Assembly (NCBI RefSeq): GCF_900230185.1
Contig: NZ_OCSR01000001.1
Location: 4,278,001 to 4,342,000 of the forward strand
Length of the DNA stretch: 64,000 nucleotides
Direction of reading: 5' to 3'
DNA from: Burkholderia sp. OK233
Lineage (GTDB): Bacteria > Pseudomonadota > Gammaproteobacteria > Burkholderiales > Burkholderiaceae
Shown: positions 52,284 to 62,007 of the stretch, piece after piece
Layout of the letters: the number at the start of each line of letters is the position of its first letter
How positions within the stretch are numbered: position 1 is the stretch's first letter
Program-made: the position numbers and the translations under genes
Notes under the pieces: model-generated
The model's input: only the letters and a program-made list of their open reading frames with translations
Database searches by the model: none
Told to the model about the DNA's origin: nothing

Positions 52284-54722
52284 TCACTCGTCCGGCAGGC
52301 GAATGACGCTCGCATCCTTGCGAATCTGCGCAGACGCCGTCAGCATCTGCTTGCATTGATGGGCGAGCAATTTCATGTCATGTACGGCATCCGCCGAGTG
52401 GTCCGGCGATTTTTCCGTCACGACCACCATCGCATCCAACTCACGCGACAATTGTTTGATCTGCTCGGCCTGATCGGCGGGCGGGGCGCTGCCGGCTTCG
52501 GCTTCGGTCAGATTGTCGCGGATAGCGCTCAGGGCGCGTTGCAACGGCTGTAGTGAGACGTTGTCGGCCCGCTGCGCGGAGGTGCGCAGCAACGGCGCCG
52601 CCACGGTGATCTGCGAGGCGAGCACGTGGCTGCGCACCAGCAGGTCGTTCAATTCCGGCACGAACTTCTGCGCGGATTTCGGTTCGAGCATCATGCGCTG
52701 GAACGCCTGGCCCAGATTGGCGAACGCCACGTGGACGTTCTTGCGCGCGAGCCGGTAGCGGTAATCGCGATCGAGCGCTGTTGCAGCGGCTGCGGCGGCA
52801 GGGGATGCTCCGCCAACCGGCTTGGCGGTCGCGTTGCTGACCGTGGTGGTGCCGCTTGCACTGGTGGCCGCACCGGCGTTTGCCACCGCGAGCGCCGGCG
52901 TGCCGAGTTCGATCGCCGGATCCGCCATCGCCACGGCGGGCGCAAACGCACCGGCCTCGGTCACCGTAGCGACCACCGCGGCGGCCGGCTTGCCGCTCCA
53001 CCACCAGCTCGCTTCCAGATACTGCCGCGTCGCATTGATCATGTTGTTGACGAGTTTGCCCATCAACCGGTATTCCCAGTAGGGGAACAGGTGGCTCGCC
53101 GCAATCGCGATCGCGCAGCCCACCACCGTATCGATTGCGCGCTCGCCGATGATGCGCATGCTGCCCGGCGCGAGCAGATGGAACATGAGCAGCACATACG
53201 AGGACGTGAATACCACGCTCGCGGTGTAGTTGAACAGCAACAGGCTGTAGCTCATCACCATCGAGGCGAACATCACCACCAGCAGGATGTGCGGCTCCTT
53301 GACGAAGATCATCAACGCGATGCTCGCCGCACAGCCGATCAGCGTGCCGACTATCCGCTGCCCGTTGCGCTGCTTGGTCAGCGAATAGCCGGGCTTCAGG
53401 ATGATGACGGTGGTCATCACGATCCAGTATGCGTTGGTGAGCGGCAGCAGGCGGCCGAGCCAGAAACCCACGGCGACCGCGATCGTCACGCGCAGCGCAT
53501 GGCGGAAGCTCGGCGAGGCCATCGTCAGATTCGAGAAGATCTGCCCGAATGGCACACGGCGGCTCGATACGAAGCGGGAGAGCGCCTTGTCGAGCCGCAG
53601 TTCGGTCTCGGTCGCGCTCGGATCGCTCGACAGGCTTTGGTGCATCCTGTCGATCAGGCGCGTGGCGCTCCAGATGCGCCGGAAGGTGGACGATACCGCC
53701 GAATAAGCTTCAGGATTTTTGGCGGCCAGGTCCTGCTTGCGCATCAGTTCGATCTCGAACTCGATGGCGCGCAATTCGGCTTTTACATTGATGCGCGTAC
53801 GCGGCGGCTGGTTTTGCAGCACCGCGAGTCCGATTTCTTCGAGATCGGCCGCGGATTTGCGAATCAGATCGCGGTAGAACACCAGCAGGTCGGAGCCACC
53901 AAACGTGCTGCGCACCAGCGAGTAGTCCACATGCGTGCCGACGAACAGCTCGTGCAGATCGACGGTATTGATGAACAGATTGAACAGCATTGCCCGGCGC
54001 GGTTCGAGCCGGCCGGCTTTCAGCTTGGGCAGATTGCGCAGCACGATATCGCGTGCGGCATCCTGGCGTTCGACTGCGGTTATCTGCTTGTCGACCAGAT
54101 TGCGATAGCACTCGTCGAGATCGTTATTGAGATCGTAGAAGGCGGCGCGCGCGAGCAGATAGTCCGCGCACGCGAACACGCTTTCGGCAAGCGCCTGCTG
54201 TTCGATGCGGTGCATCATCCAGCGGCTCACGAAGGTCGACCAGTACGTGTACCAGAGACCGCCCACCAGAATCCACGACGCATTAACGAGCGCCTGCATC
54301 GGCGTGAAATGCTCTTCCAGCGTCATGATCATCATGAACAGCGTGGCGAAGCTGATCTGCGGCCAGCGGTTGCCATATACGACGATCAACGAGAGCACGA
54401 ACGTGAGCGGCACGACCGTGCACCACAGCGCTACCGGGTTGACCGTGGCGATGCCGGTGGCGAGCGCGGACAGAAAGCCGATCACCGTGCACGCCAGCAT
54501 CTCGTTGTGCTTGTACTTGAGCGGGCCCGGCATATCGACCACACAGGCGCCGAGTGCGCCGGTCGCGATCGTGAAGCCGAGTTCGCGGTCGTGAAATACG
54601 ATCAAACACAATATGGCCGGTAATGACACGCCGACTGCGATGCGCAGGCCGCCATAAAAGTACTGGCTGTAGAGGAATTTTTTTATTTCAACCGAATAGC
54701 GCATCGACTGCCTGGATTCCAT
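52284..54722 (-). CDS. FUSC-family (YccS/AaeB-like) membrane protein
   Basis: This 812-residue protein has two sets of about six transmembrane helices separated by a large cytoplasmic region, the arrangement of YccS/FusC/aromatic-acid exporter proteins. Helices begin at GGLRIAVGVSLPAILCLIVF and, in the second half, SFRHALRVTIAVAVGFWLGRLLPLTNAYWIVMTTVI. Residues about 577-650 form an Ala/Thr/Val-rich low-complexity insert not typical of the family. The start may be Met1 or the Met at residue 7 (MRYSVEIKKF). The exported substrate is unknown; aryl acids are possible. It is divergent from recC. Confidence 0.9.
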   Translation of the reverse strand: MESRQSMRYSVEIKKFLYSQYFYGGLRIAVGVSLPAILCLIVFHDRELGFTIATGALGACVVDMPGPLKYKHNEMLACTVIGFLSALATGIATVNPVALWCTVVPLTFVLSLIVVYGNRWPQISFATLFMMIMTLEEHFTPMQALVNASWILVGGLWYTYWSTFVSRWMMHRIEQQALAESVFACADYLLARAAFYDLNNDLDECYRNLVDKQITAVERQDAARDIVLRNLPKLKAGRLEPRRAMLFNLFINTVDLHELFVGTHVDYSLVRSTFGGSDLLVFYRDLIRKSAADLEEIGLAVLQNQPPRTRINVKAELRAIEFEIELMRKQDLAAKNPEAYSAVSSTFRRIWSATRLIDRMHQSLSSDPSATETELRLDKALSRFVSSRRVPFGQIFSNLTMASPSFRHALRVTIAVAVGFWLGRLLPLTNAYWIVMTTVIILKPGYSLTKQRNGQRIVGTLIGCAASIALMIFVKEPHILLVVMFASMVMSYSLLLFNYTASVVFTSSYVLLMFHLLAPGSMRIIGERAIDTVVGCAIAIAASHLFPYWEYRLMGKLVNNMINATRQYLEASWWWSGKPAAAVVATVTEAGAFAPAVAMADPAIELGTPALAVANAGAATSASGTTTVSNATAKPVGGASPAAAAAATALDRDYRYRLARKNVHVAFANLGQAFQRMMLEPKSAQKFVPELNDLLVRSHVLASQITVAAPLLRTSAQRADNVSLQPLQRALSAIRDNLTEAEAGSAPPADQAEQIKQLSRELDAMVVVTEKSPDHSADAVHDMKLLAHQCKQMLTASAQIRKDASVIRLPDE

Positions 54723-54928
54723 TCACTGAGAAAACGCGGTTGAAAAGGTCGACCCAGGGGCCGACCCGGGGCAGACCCAAACTGCCGTCGAGTCTAACTG
54801 ATTTTGAGCCTGATCTGACCTCATCCATTCGGCCAGGTTCTGCCCTGGGAGCGCGTTTGTTATGCTGTCGCTTCAATGTCTGTCGCGCCCCGGGTGTTCC
54901 GCTCGCGTCGCATGCTTTCCCAGGATCC

Positions 54929-57900
54929 ATGCTCCAACTCTTCTACTCGAACCGCTACGAAACCCTTGTCGGCGCGCTGCTCGACGACCTGGCAGAAGCG
55001 CCGTCCGATCCCTGGACCGCGCAGCCCGTGATCGTCCCGAGCGCGGCGGTGCGGCGCCGGCTCGAGCTCGACATCGCCGCGCGCCAGGGCATCTGCGCGA
55101 ATGTCAATTTTGGTTATCTCGCGCAGTGGTTGTGGGCGCAAATCGGCGGCGTGATCGAAGTGCCGAAGCATTCGCCGTTCGCGCCGGACCGGCTCGTCTG
55201 GCGCTGCTACCGGTTGCTGGGAGAGGCGGATGAAGCACTGCCCTGGAATGCTTCGCCACGTCTGCGTACTTATCTCGATGCGGCGGATGCGTCGATGCGC
55301 TACGAACTGGCGCGCCGCGTGGCCACGGTGCTCGACCACTATCTGACCTATCGTCCGGAATGGCTGCTGCAATGGCAGAAGGGCGGTTCGATTTTTGCGA
55401 GCGGCGCTGCGGACGACAACGGTCCGCGTCTCGTCGGCGCGAGCGAAGCGGCGCGTGAGGACGAGCGTTGGCAAGCCGCACTGTGGCGCGCCGTGCTTGC
55501 CGAAGTGGCGGGCAACGCGCAAACGCCCGCGGCCGCCTTGCCGCCCGCTTATCGCTTTCTCGAGGAAATCGGCACGCTTGATCTCGAAGCCATCTCGAAC
55601 GCACAGTGGCCTGAAGCGGTCAGCGTGTTCGCGCTGCCGACCATGCCGCCGCTGCATGTCGCCTTGCTGCGCGCGTTGTCGCGTTGGGTCGATGTGCGTC
55701 TGTATGTGATGAACCCGTGCCGCGAATTCTGGTTCGACGTCGTCAGTGCGGGGCGCGTCGAAGCGCTTGATGCCGCCGGCCAACTCGACTATCAGGAAGT
55801 GGGGCATCCGCTGCTGGCCGAGTGGGGTCGCCAGACCCAGGCGCAGCTGCACATGCTGCATGAGCTGACCGAGAGCGCCGCATCCGGCGAGACGGGCGAC
55901 TTCACCGAGAATCCGGAACCGAGCTGGCTCGCCGCCGTGCAGAACGGCATCCTCGATCTGCGGGCGGAAGCGGGAACAGACGCGGACACGGACGAATTGC
56001 CGATCGAAAACGGCATTGAGGTCCATGTGTGTCATAGCCTGTCGCGGCAGCTCGAAGTGCTGCACGATCGCCTGCTCGGCTGGTTCGATGAGTTCGACGA
56101 TCTGCAGCCGTCCGACGTGCTGGTTGCCGTGTCCGATCTCGCCGCCGCCGGGCCATTGATCGACGCGGTATTCGGCACCGCGCCGCCTGGCGATACTCGC
56201 CGCATTCCGTATCGGATCACCGGCTTGCCGCCTTCGCAGGCCAATCCGGTCGCGCGGTTGCTGCTCGATTGGCTGGCGTTGCCCGAGCGGAGCGTGGGTG
56301 CGCCGGATCTGATCGAATGGCTGCGGGTCGATGCGATCGCCGCGCGTTACGGGATCGATGCCAGTGCGCTCGAAGCCGCGCAGGAATGGCTCGCGGCAGC
56401 CGGTGCGCGTCGCGGGCTGGTGCCCGGCGAGCCGAAGGGCGAGCACGTGCCTGTCGCGCGTCATACGTTTGCGGATGCGCTGACCCGTCTGTACCTTGGT
56501 TACGCGATGCCGGATGGCGGCGAGCCGGTCGATGCCTGGCTGCCCGTTGAAGGCGCCGACGGCTCAGACGCTGAGCTTCTCGGCCGCCTGTCGCGTTTCG
56601 TCGACGATATCGAGACCTTCGCGCAGCGCTGCTCGGTCGAGCAGACGCCTGCCGAATGGACGCAACTGCTGCTCGAGACGCTCGCGCAGTGTTTCGACGG
56701 CGGCGTGGCGTTTGCCGATTCGCTGGCGGCGGTGCGCGACGCCATCGACAAGATGGGCGATGCGATGCAAGCGGGGGCGCAAGACGTCGTGCTGCCGGCC
56801 GCCGTGGTGCGCGGCGCGCTCACCGAGGCGCTCGACGACCCTGCGCGCGGCGGCGTGCCTTGGGGTAGCGTGACGTTTTCGTCGCTGACCAGCTTGCGCG
56901 GTTTGCCGTATCGCATCGTCTGCCTGCTTGGTATGGACGACGGTGTGTTGCCGAGTCTCGCCCGCGCCGACGAATTCGACCTGATGGCCGCGTTCGGTAA
57001 AGCCGGCGACCGGCAGCGCCGCGATGACGAACGCAATCTGTTCCTCGATCTGCTGCTGGCTGCGCGCGACCGCTTGTTTATCGCCTATACGGGCCGCAGC
57101 ATTCGCGACAATGCACCGTTGCCGCCGGCCGCGCTGGTCGACGAATTGCTCGATCACCTCGCGCAAGTGTCGGCGGGGGAAGGCGCGAGTCCCGCGGAAA
57201 TCGAAGCCGCACGGCACGCGTTCATCATCGATCACCCGCTGCAGGCGTTCGCGTCGGACTATTTCTCGTCGCAGCGCGGCCTCTTCACTTACGACGTGGA
57301 TCGCGCGGAACTGGCCAGTTTGCTGGCCGCGCCGCAGCATCCGGCCGCCGCGCCGTTCTTCGATCGACCGTTGCCGCCCGAAGAGGCGCCCTCCGTCGCA
57401 TTCGACGAGTTCGTGCGCTTCTGGCGTCATCCGGCGCGTGCGTTATTGCGTGACCGTCTGGGTATCGTGTTGTCGGATGCGCAAGGGGAGTTGCTCGACA
57501 CCGAGCCGTTCGAACTCGATTGGGCCGGGCGAGACGCGCTGGCAGAGCGGCTCCTGCCGGTACTGCTGGACAGCGATACCGAAGACGAAGACAGCATGTT
57601 CGAGCGCGTGCGCCGCGTTGCCGCGGCCAGTCCGGAACTACCGGGTGGCGCGACCGGCGTGGTGTGGCGCTCGCGCGAACTCGGCGCGCTGCGTCAACTT
57701 GCCGACAGCGTGCGCCGCGAAGTCGCGTCGGGTGTCGAACGGTTGCCGTTCGTGCTCGATATCGTGCCGCGCTGGCCCGATCGCGCCGACATCGCCGATA
57801 CGCTCTTCGGCTCTCATGACGCGGCGCTCCGCAAAGCGGCCGAAGCACCGCTGCAACTGCATGGCACCTTGAATTTGCTGACCGAAACAGGGCAGGTGAT

Positions 57901-58318
57901 TTTCCGCTACGCCAAACCTACTGCGCGCGACTATCTGTCGGCGTGGCTTGCGCATCTGGTCTACTGCGCGGCGCAGCCGAACGGCCCACGCCGCACGGTT
58001 TGGCATGGCAGCGGTGAGAGTTTTGAGCTCACGCCGGTCGCCGCGCCGCTCGATGAACTGGCGCCGCTTGCTGCATTGTTCAGAGCCGGGCGCATGCTGC
58101 CGCTGCGTTTTTTCCCGAAGAGCGCGTGGGTGAAAGTCAGCGAGAGCGATTCCGCGGCGCAGGGCGTGTGGATCAATGACCGTGTGCGCGGCGAATCCGA
58201 CGATCCTGCCTTGCGCATCGCCCTGCGCGGCACGCCGCTTTCGCTCGACGAACCGTTCGGCAGTCTCGCCTCGATCGTGTTCAAACCGCTCGTTCAGCAT
58301 CTGCGGAGCGCATCATGA
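54929..58318 (+). CDS. recC: Exodeoxyribonuclease V gamma subunit RecC
   Basis: This 1129-residue protein is close in length to E. coli RecC (1122). It begins MLQLFYSNRYETLVGALL after an AGGA ribosome site; the open frame extending upstream is unsupported. Segments VIVPSAAVRRRLELDIA, GICANVNFGYLAQWLW, GVPWGSVTFSSLTSLRGLPYRIVCLLGMDDGVLP and RRDDERNLFLDLLLAARDRLFIAYTG are RecC landmarks. It recognises Chi sequences and splits the duplex within RecBCD. Its stop overlaps the recB ATG by 4 bp. The order recC-recB-recD lacks the ptr gene found in enterics. Confidence 0.96.
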   Translation: MLQLFYSNRYETLVGALLDDLAEAPSDPWTAQPVIVPSAAVRRRLELDIAARQGICANVNFGYLAQWLWAQIGGVIEVPKHSPFAPDRLVWRCYRLLGEADEALPWNASPRLRTYLDAADASMRYELARRVATVLDHYLTYRPEWLLQWQKGGSIFASGAADDNGPRLVGASEAAREDERWQAALWRAVLAEVAGNAQTPAAALPPAYRFLEEIGTLDLEAISNAQWPEAVSVFALPTMPPLHVALLRALSRWVDVRLYVMNPCREFWFDVVSAGRVEALDAAGQLDYQEVGHPLLAEWGRQTQAQLHMLHELTESAASGETGDFTENPEPSWLAAVQNGILDLRAEAGTDADTDELPIENGIEVHVCHSLSRQLEVLHDRLLGWFDEFDDLQPSDVLVAVSDLAAAGPLIDAVFGTAPPGDTRRIPYRITGLPPSQANPVARLLLDWLALPERSVGAPDLIEWLRVDAIAARYGIDASALEAAQEWLAAAGARRGLVPGEPKGEHVPVARHTFADALTRLYLGYAMPDGGEPVDAWLPVEGADGSDAELLGRLSRFVDDIETFAQRCSVEQTPAEWTQLLLETLAQCFDGGVAFADSLAAVRDAIDKMGDAMQAGAQDVVLPAAVVRGALTEALDDPARGGVPWGSVTFSSLTSLRGLPYRIVCLLGMDDGVLPSLARADEFDLMAAFGKAGDRQRRDDERNLFLDLLLAARDRLFIAYTGRSIRDNAPLPPAALVDELLDHLAQVSAGEGASPAEIEAARHAFIIDHPLQAFASDYFSSQRGLFTYDVDRAELASLLAAPQHPAAAPFFDRPLPPEEAPSVAFDEFVRFWRHPARALLRDRLGIVLSDAQGELLDTEPFELDWAGRDALAERLLPVLLDSDTEDEDSMFERVRRVAAASPELPGGATGVVWRSRELGALRQLADSVRREVASGVERLPFVLDIVPRWPDRADIADTLFGSHDAALRKAAEAPLQLHGTLNLLTETGQVIFRYAKPTARDYLSAWLAHLVYCAAQPNGPRRTVWHGSGESFELTPVAAPLDELAPLAALFRAGRMLPLRFFPKSAWVKVSESDSAAQGVWINDRVRGESDDPALRIALRGTPLSLDEPFGSLASIVFKPLVQHLRSAS

Positions 58319-61300
58319 GCGGCGCTGTTCGCCATCACGCGCTGGTCGCAGAAGAGCTCGACGTCTTCGCCTGTTCGCTCGACGGCGTCAATCAGATCGA
58401 GGCGTCGGCGGGAACCGGCAAGACCTGGAACATCTGCGCGTTGTACGTGCGGCTGCTGCTCGAAAAGAACCTGAACGCCGATCAGATTCTCGTCGTGACC
58501 TTTACCAAGGCGGCGACCGCGGAGTTGCACGAGCGGATTCGCGGGCGGCTTGCGGAACTGGACCGGGCTATCGATACGGACGACGATGGCGGCGATCCGT
58601 TCATCCAGCGGCTCTTTGAAACGACGCTGGCGCCGGAACGCGGCATCGATCGCGAGACCGCATTGAAAGTCGTACGCCGCGCACTGCGCACGTTCGACCA
58701 GGCCGCGATTCACACCATCCACGCGTTCTGTCAGCGCGCGTTGCAGGAGGCGCCGTTCGCCGCAGCCATGCCGTTCGCCTTCGAAATGGAAGCCGACGAT
58801 GCGGCCTTGCGCTTCGAAATGGCGGCCGATTTCTGGCGCGAGCAGGTGGAACCGGTGGCCTATGCGCATCCTGCGTTTGCCGCATGGCTGGTGGCCAAAC
58901 GCGCTGGCCCCGCGTCGCTCGATGAGCAACTCGCGCGGCGCCTGAAGAAGCCGTTGGCGCAGTTGCGCTGGGGCAAGGTCGATTCAGGTGGAAACGATGC
59001 CGATCCGCAGGCGGGTTTCGATGCTGCCTGCGCGATGTGGCAGGCGGAGCGCGATGCGATCGTCAGTCTGCTTGGACAAGCGCAAGACCGTCTGAGCAAG
59101 ACCTCGCACAAGCCTGAACTCGTCAGCGCCGCGATCACCGCGTGGAGCGAATACTTCGCTCAGGGCGACTGCCATGCGCCGCCGCCAAAGGCGGCCTTGA
59201 AGCTGACGGCTTCGGCGTTGAAGAAGGCGACCAAGGTCAAGTTCGAACCGCCTGAGCATCCGTTCTTTGAGCACGTCGAAGCGCTGTCTGCCGCCGTGAT
59301 CGCTGCCGTTGCCGCGCAACGCGCTCGCTGGCTTTCGCTCGTCGAAACCTGGCTCGACTACGCGCCTGTCGAACTGATAGCGCGCAAACGCACGCGCAGG
59401 GTGGTGTCGTTCGACGACCTGCTGTCCAACCTGTATCGCGCGCTCGCGGCCAACCCCTGGCTTGCCGATGCTTTGCGTACGCGTTATCCGGCCGCCCTGA
59501 TCGACGAGTTTCAGGATACCGATCCGTTGCAGTTCGCGATCTTCAGCCGCATCTTCGCGCCGGCCGGTCCGCTGTTTCTGGTCGGCGATCCGAAGCAGGC
59601 GATCTACAGTTTCCGCGCGGCGGATCTGCATACCTATCTGGCGGCGCGCGCGGCGGCTTCGGCGTGCTATACGCTCGCGGTCAATCAGCGTTCGACCGCG
59701 CCGATCGTCGAGGCCTGCAACCGGCTGTTCGAAGCCAATCCACAGGCGTTCGTGCTCGACGGTCTCGACTATCAGCCGGTGCGGGCCGGAGAGCGGCGTC
59801 GTCCGCCGTTCTCCGAACCGGATGCAAACGCGGGTGACTTCCGCATCTGGACCTTGCCGCAAGGCGACGCCGCGTTGACCAAACGCGAAGCGCAGCGCGC
59901 GGCGAGCGAAGCCTGCGCCGCCGAGATCGTACGGCTCCTGCGCGGTGCGCGCGAAGGGTCGGTGACGATCGGCGACGCGCCGCTTGCCCCAGGCAATATC
60001 GCGGTGCTTGTGCAAACGCATAAGCAGGGCAGTCTCATCAAGCGTGTGCTGGCGTCGTGGGGTGTCGGCAGCGTTGAACTGGCGCAGGCCTCGGTGTTCG
60101 CGACGCTCGACGCAGAGCAGATCGAACGCGTGCTGGCCGCGGTCGATACGCCGGGCGACTTGCGCCGCTTGCGCGCTGCGCTCGCCACCGATTGGCTCGG
60201 CCTCGACGCCGCCGCGCTGTGGCGCCTCGAGCAGGTCGCCGATGCGCCGGCGCCGGCCGACGATCCCGCGCATGCCGCGGACGCGATGGGTTGGGTCGAG
60301 CGTTTCTCACGCTATCGCACGCTATGGCACGAGCGCGGCTTCGCCTTGATGTGGCGCACGCTGATGCGCGAGCTGCGAGTCGCACAGCGCTTGGTGGCCG
60401 GGCCGGACGGCGAGCGCCGTCTGACAAATGTGAATCATCTGGCCGAACTCGTGCAGGCGCGTGCCGCGACGCAACCCGGCATCGCGCCGACCTTGCGCTG
60501 GCTCGCCGCGCAACGCACGCAAGGTGGCGGCGAAGACGCGCAATTGCGGCTCGAGTCGGATCGCAACCTTGTGCAGATCGTCACCGTTCACAAATCGAAA
60601 GGGCTGGAATATGCGGTCGTGTTCTGTCCGTTTCTGAACGATGGTGCGCTGCGCGAGCCGCCGTCTTCCGGCTTGCCCGATGCGCGCGAGTATCACGACG
60701 AAACGGGCGGCGCGGTGCTGCACTACGGTTGCGATGATGAAGAGGCCGAGCGCGCATCGCGTTACGCGGCGCGCGAACAGGCGGCGGAACGGGCGCGGCT
60801 CGTCTACGTGGCGCTGACGCGCGCGGTGTACCGCTGCTATCTGGTCGCCGGTACGTATCTTTCGTCGCGCTCCACCAAGGAATCGCGGCGCAGCGTGCTG
60901 AACTGGCTGGTCGGTGGCAACGGTCACAGCTTCGACGATTGGCTCACCGATCCACCCGACGAAGCGGCCTTGTCATTGTCGTGGCGGGCGCTGGCGGGCG
61001 GTCCGATCACGTTGCAGGCATTGCCGAAAGTGGAGCGCCGTGCGCCATTGGAAAGCCTCCAGGACAGCGGCGCGCGGATGCAGGCGCGCGCCAATCGGCG
61101 GCCGTTGCGCGATCAGTGGCGCATGGCGAGCTTCAGCGGTTTGATCGCCGCCGGCAGCAAGGCCGAGGAGGCGCATACGCCGGTGGAAGAGGTGCGCCCC
61201 GATCACGACGAGATCGCCGACGCGCTCGCGCCAACGCCGCTGCCGGTGCCGCAAGCGCCGTTCTACGCTGAGGACGACATTCTCGCGTTTCCACGTGGCG

Positions 61301-62007
61301 CCGCGGCAGGCGAGTGTCTGCACCGCATGTTCGAGCTCGCGGATTTCACCGATCCGCAGACGTGGCCGGATGCCATCCGGGGCGCGTTGCGCGAGCGTCC
61401 GGCGCCGGCAGTGCCCGAACTCGCGGCTCGCTTGCCCGCCATGATGCATAACCTGATCGCGGACGTGGTGAGCACCGAGCTCGTGCCCGGCATGGCGCTC
61501 GCCAGGTTGAATCCGCAGCACCGTTTGAACGAACTCGAATTTCTGTTTGCCGCGCCTTCGCTCGATTTTCCGGCGTTACGCGAGCTGCTGGTTGAACACG
61601 GCTATCCCGACGTGGCGCTGGAACCCGGCGTGTTGCGCGGTTTCGTCAAAGGATTTATCGACATGATCGTCGAGCACGACGGACGCTTCTGGATCGTCGA
61701 CTGGAAGTCGAACCATCTGGGCGACGCCGCCGCCGACTACGCCGCGGCGCCGCTCGAAGCGGCCATGGCGAGCCACGCGTATCACTTGCAAGCGTTGCTC
61801 TATACGGTGGCGCTGCATCGCTATCTGAAAACACGGGTGCGCGATTATGCGTATGACACGCACATTGGCGGCTATCTCTATCTGTTCGTGCGCGGTGTTC
61901 GTCCGCAGTGGCGTGACGCCGATGGAGCGGCGGGCGTGCACATGCGGCGGCCTGCATTCGAACTGGTGGCGCTGCTTGACGCGGCGATGATCGGAGGTGT
62001 CGCATGA
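58315..62007 (+). CDS. recB: Exodeoxyribonuclease V beta subunit RecB
   Basis: This 1230-residue superfamily-1 helicase-nuclease has Walker A EASAGTGKTWN (residues 29-39), motif Ia VVTFTKAATAELHERIR, motif II LIDEFQDTDPLQ (about 395-406), motif V HKSKGLEYAVVFCPFL (about 758) and motif VI RLVYVALTRAVYRCY. The C-terminal nuclease domain keeps the metal-binding GFVKGFIDMIVEHDGRFWIVDWKSNHLG block (about 1112-1140, Asp and Asp-x-Lys). It starts on ATGA shared with recC and ends on ATGA shared with recD, so the three are translationally coupled. Full function is expected. Confidence 0.97.
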   Translation: MSGAVRHHALVAEELDVFACSLDGVNQIEASAGTGKTWNICALYVRLLLEKNLNADQILVVTFTKAATAELHERIRGRLAELDRAIDTDDDGGDPFIQRLFETTLAPERGIDRETALKVVRRALRTFDQAAIHTIHAFCQRALQEAPFAAAMPFAFEMEADDAALRFEMAADFWREQVEPVAYAHPAFAAWLVAKRAGPASLDEQLARRLKKPLAQLRWGKVDSGGNDADPQAGFDAACAMWQAERDAIVSLLGQAQDRLSKTSHKPELVSAAITAWSEYFAQGDCHAPPPKAALKLTASALKKATKVKFEPPEHPFFEHVEALSAAVIAAVAAQRARWLSLVETWLDYAPVELIARKRTRRVVSFDDLLSNLYRALAANPWLADALRTRYPAALIDEFQDTDPLQFAIFSRIFAPAGPLFLVGDPKQAIYSFRAADLHTYLAARAAASACYTLAVNQRSTAPIVEACNRLFEANPQAFVLDGLDYQPVRAGERRRPPFSEPDANAGDFRIWTLPQGDAALTKREAQRAASEACAAEIVRLLRGAREGSVTIGDAPLAPGNIAVLVQTHKQGSLIKRVLASWGVGSVELAQASVFATLDAEQIERVLAAVDTPGDLRRLRAALATDWLGLDAAALWRLEQVADAPAPADDPAHAADAMGWVERFSRYRTLWHERGFALMWRTLMRELRVAQRLVAGPDGERRLTNVNHLAELVQARAATQPGIAPTLRWLAAQRTQGGGEDAQLRLESDRNLVQIVTVHKSKGLEYAVVFCPFLNDGALREPPSSGLPDAREYHDETGGAVLHYGCDDEEAERASRYAAREQAAERARLVYVALTRAVYRCYLVAGTYLSSRSTKESRRSVLNWLVGGNGHSFDDWLTDPPDEAALSLSWRALAGGPITLQALPKVERRAPLESLQDSGARMQARANRRPLRDQWRMASFSGLIAAGSKAEEAHTPVEEVRPDHDEIADALAPTPLPVPQAPFYAEDDILAFPRGAAAGECLHRMFELADFTDPQTWPDAIRGALRERPAPAVPELAARLPAMMHNLIADVVSTELVPGMALARLNPQHRLNELEFLFAAPSLDFPALRELLVEHGYPDVALEPGVLRGFVKGFIDMIVEHDGRFWIVDWKSNHLGDAAADYAAAPLEAAMASHAYHLQALLYTVALHRYLKTRVRDYAYDTHIGGYLYLFVRGVRPQWRDADGAAGVHMRRPAFELVALLDAAMIGGVA

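Noticed and set aside
52626..54623. 665-codon + strand open frame opposite the FUSC gene.
   Set aside because: Arg/His/Glu-rich composition without domains; it mirrors a well-supported membrane protein on the other strand.
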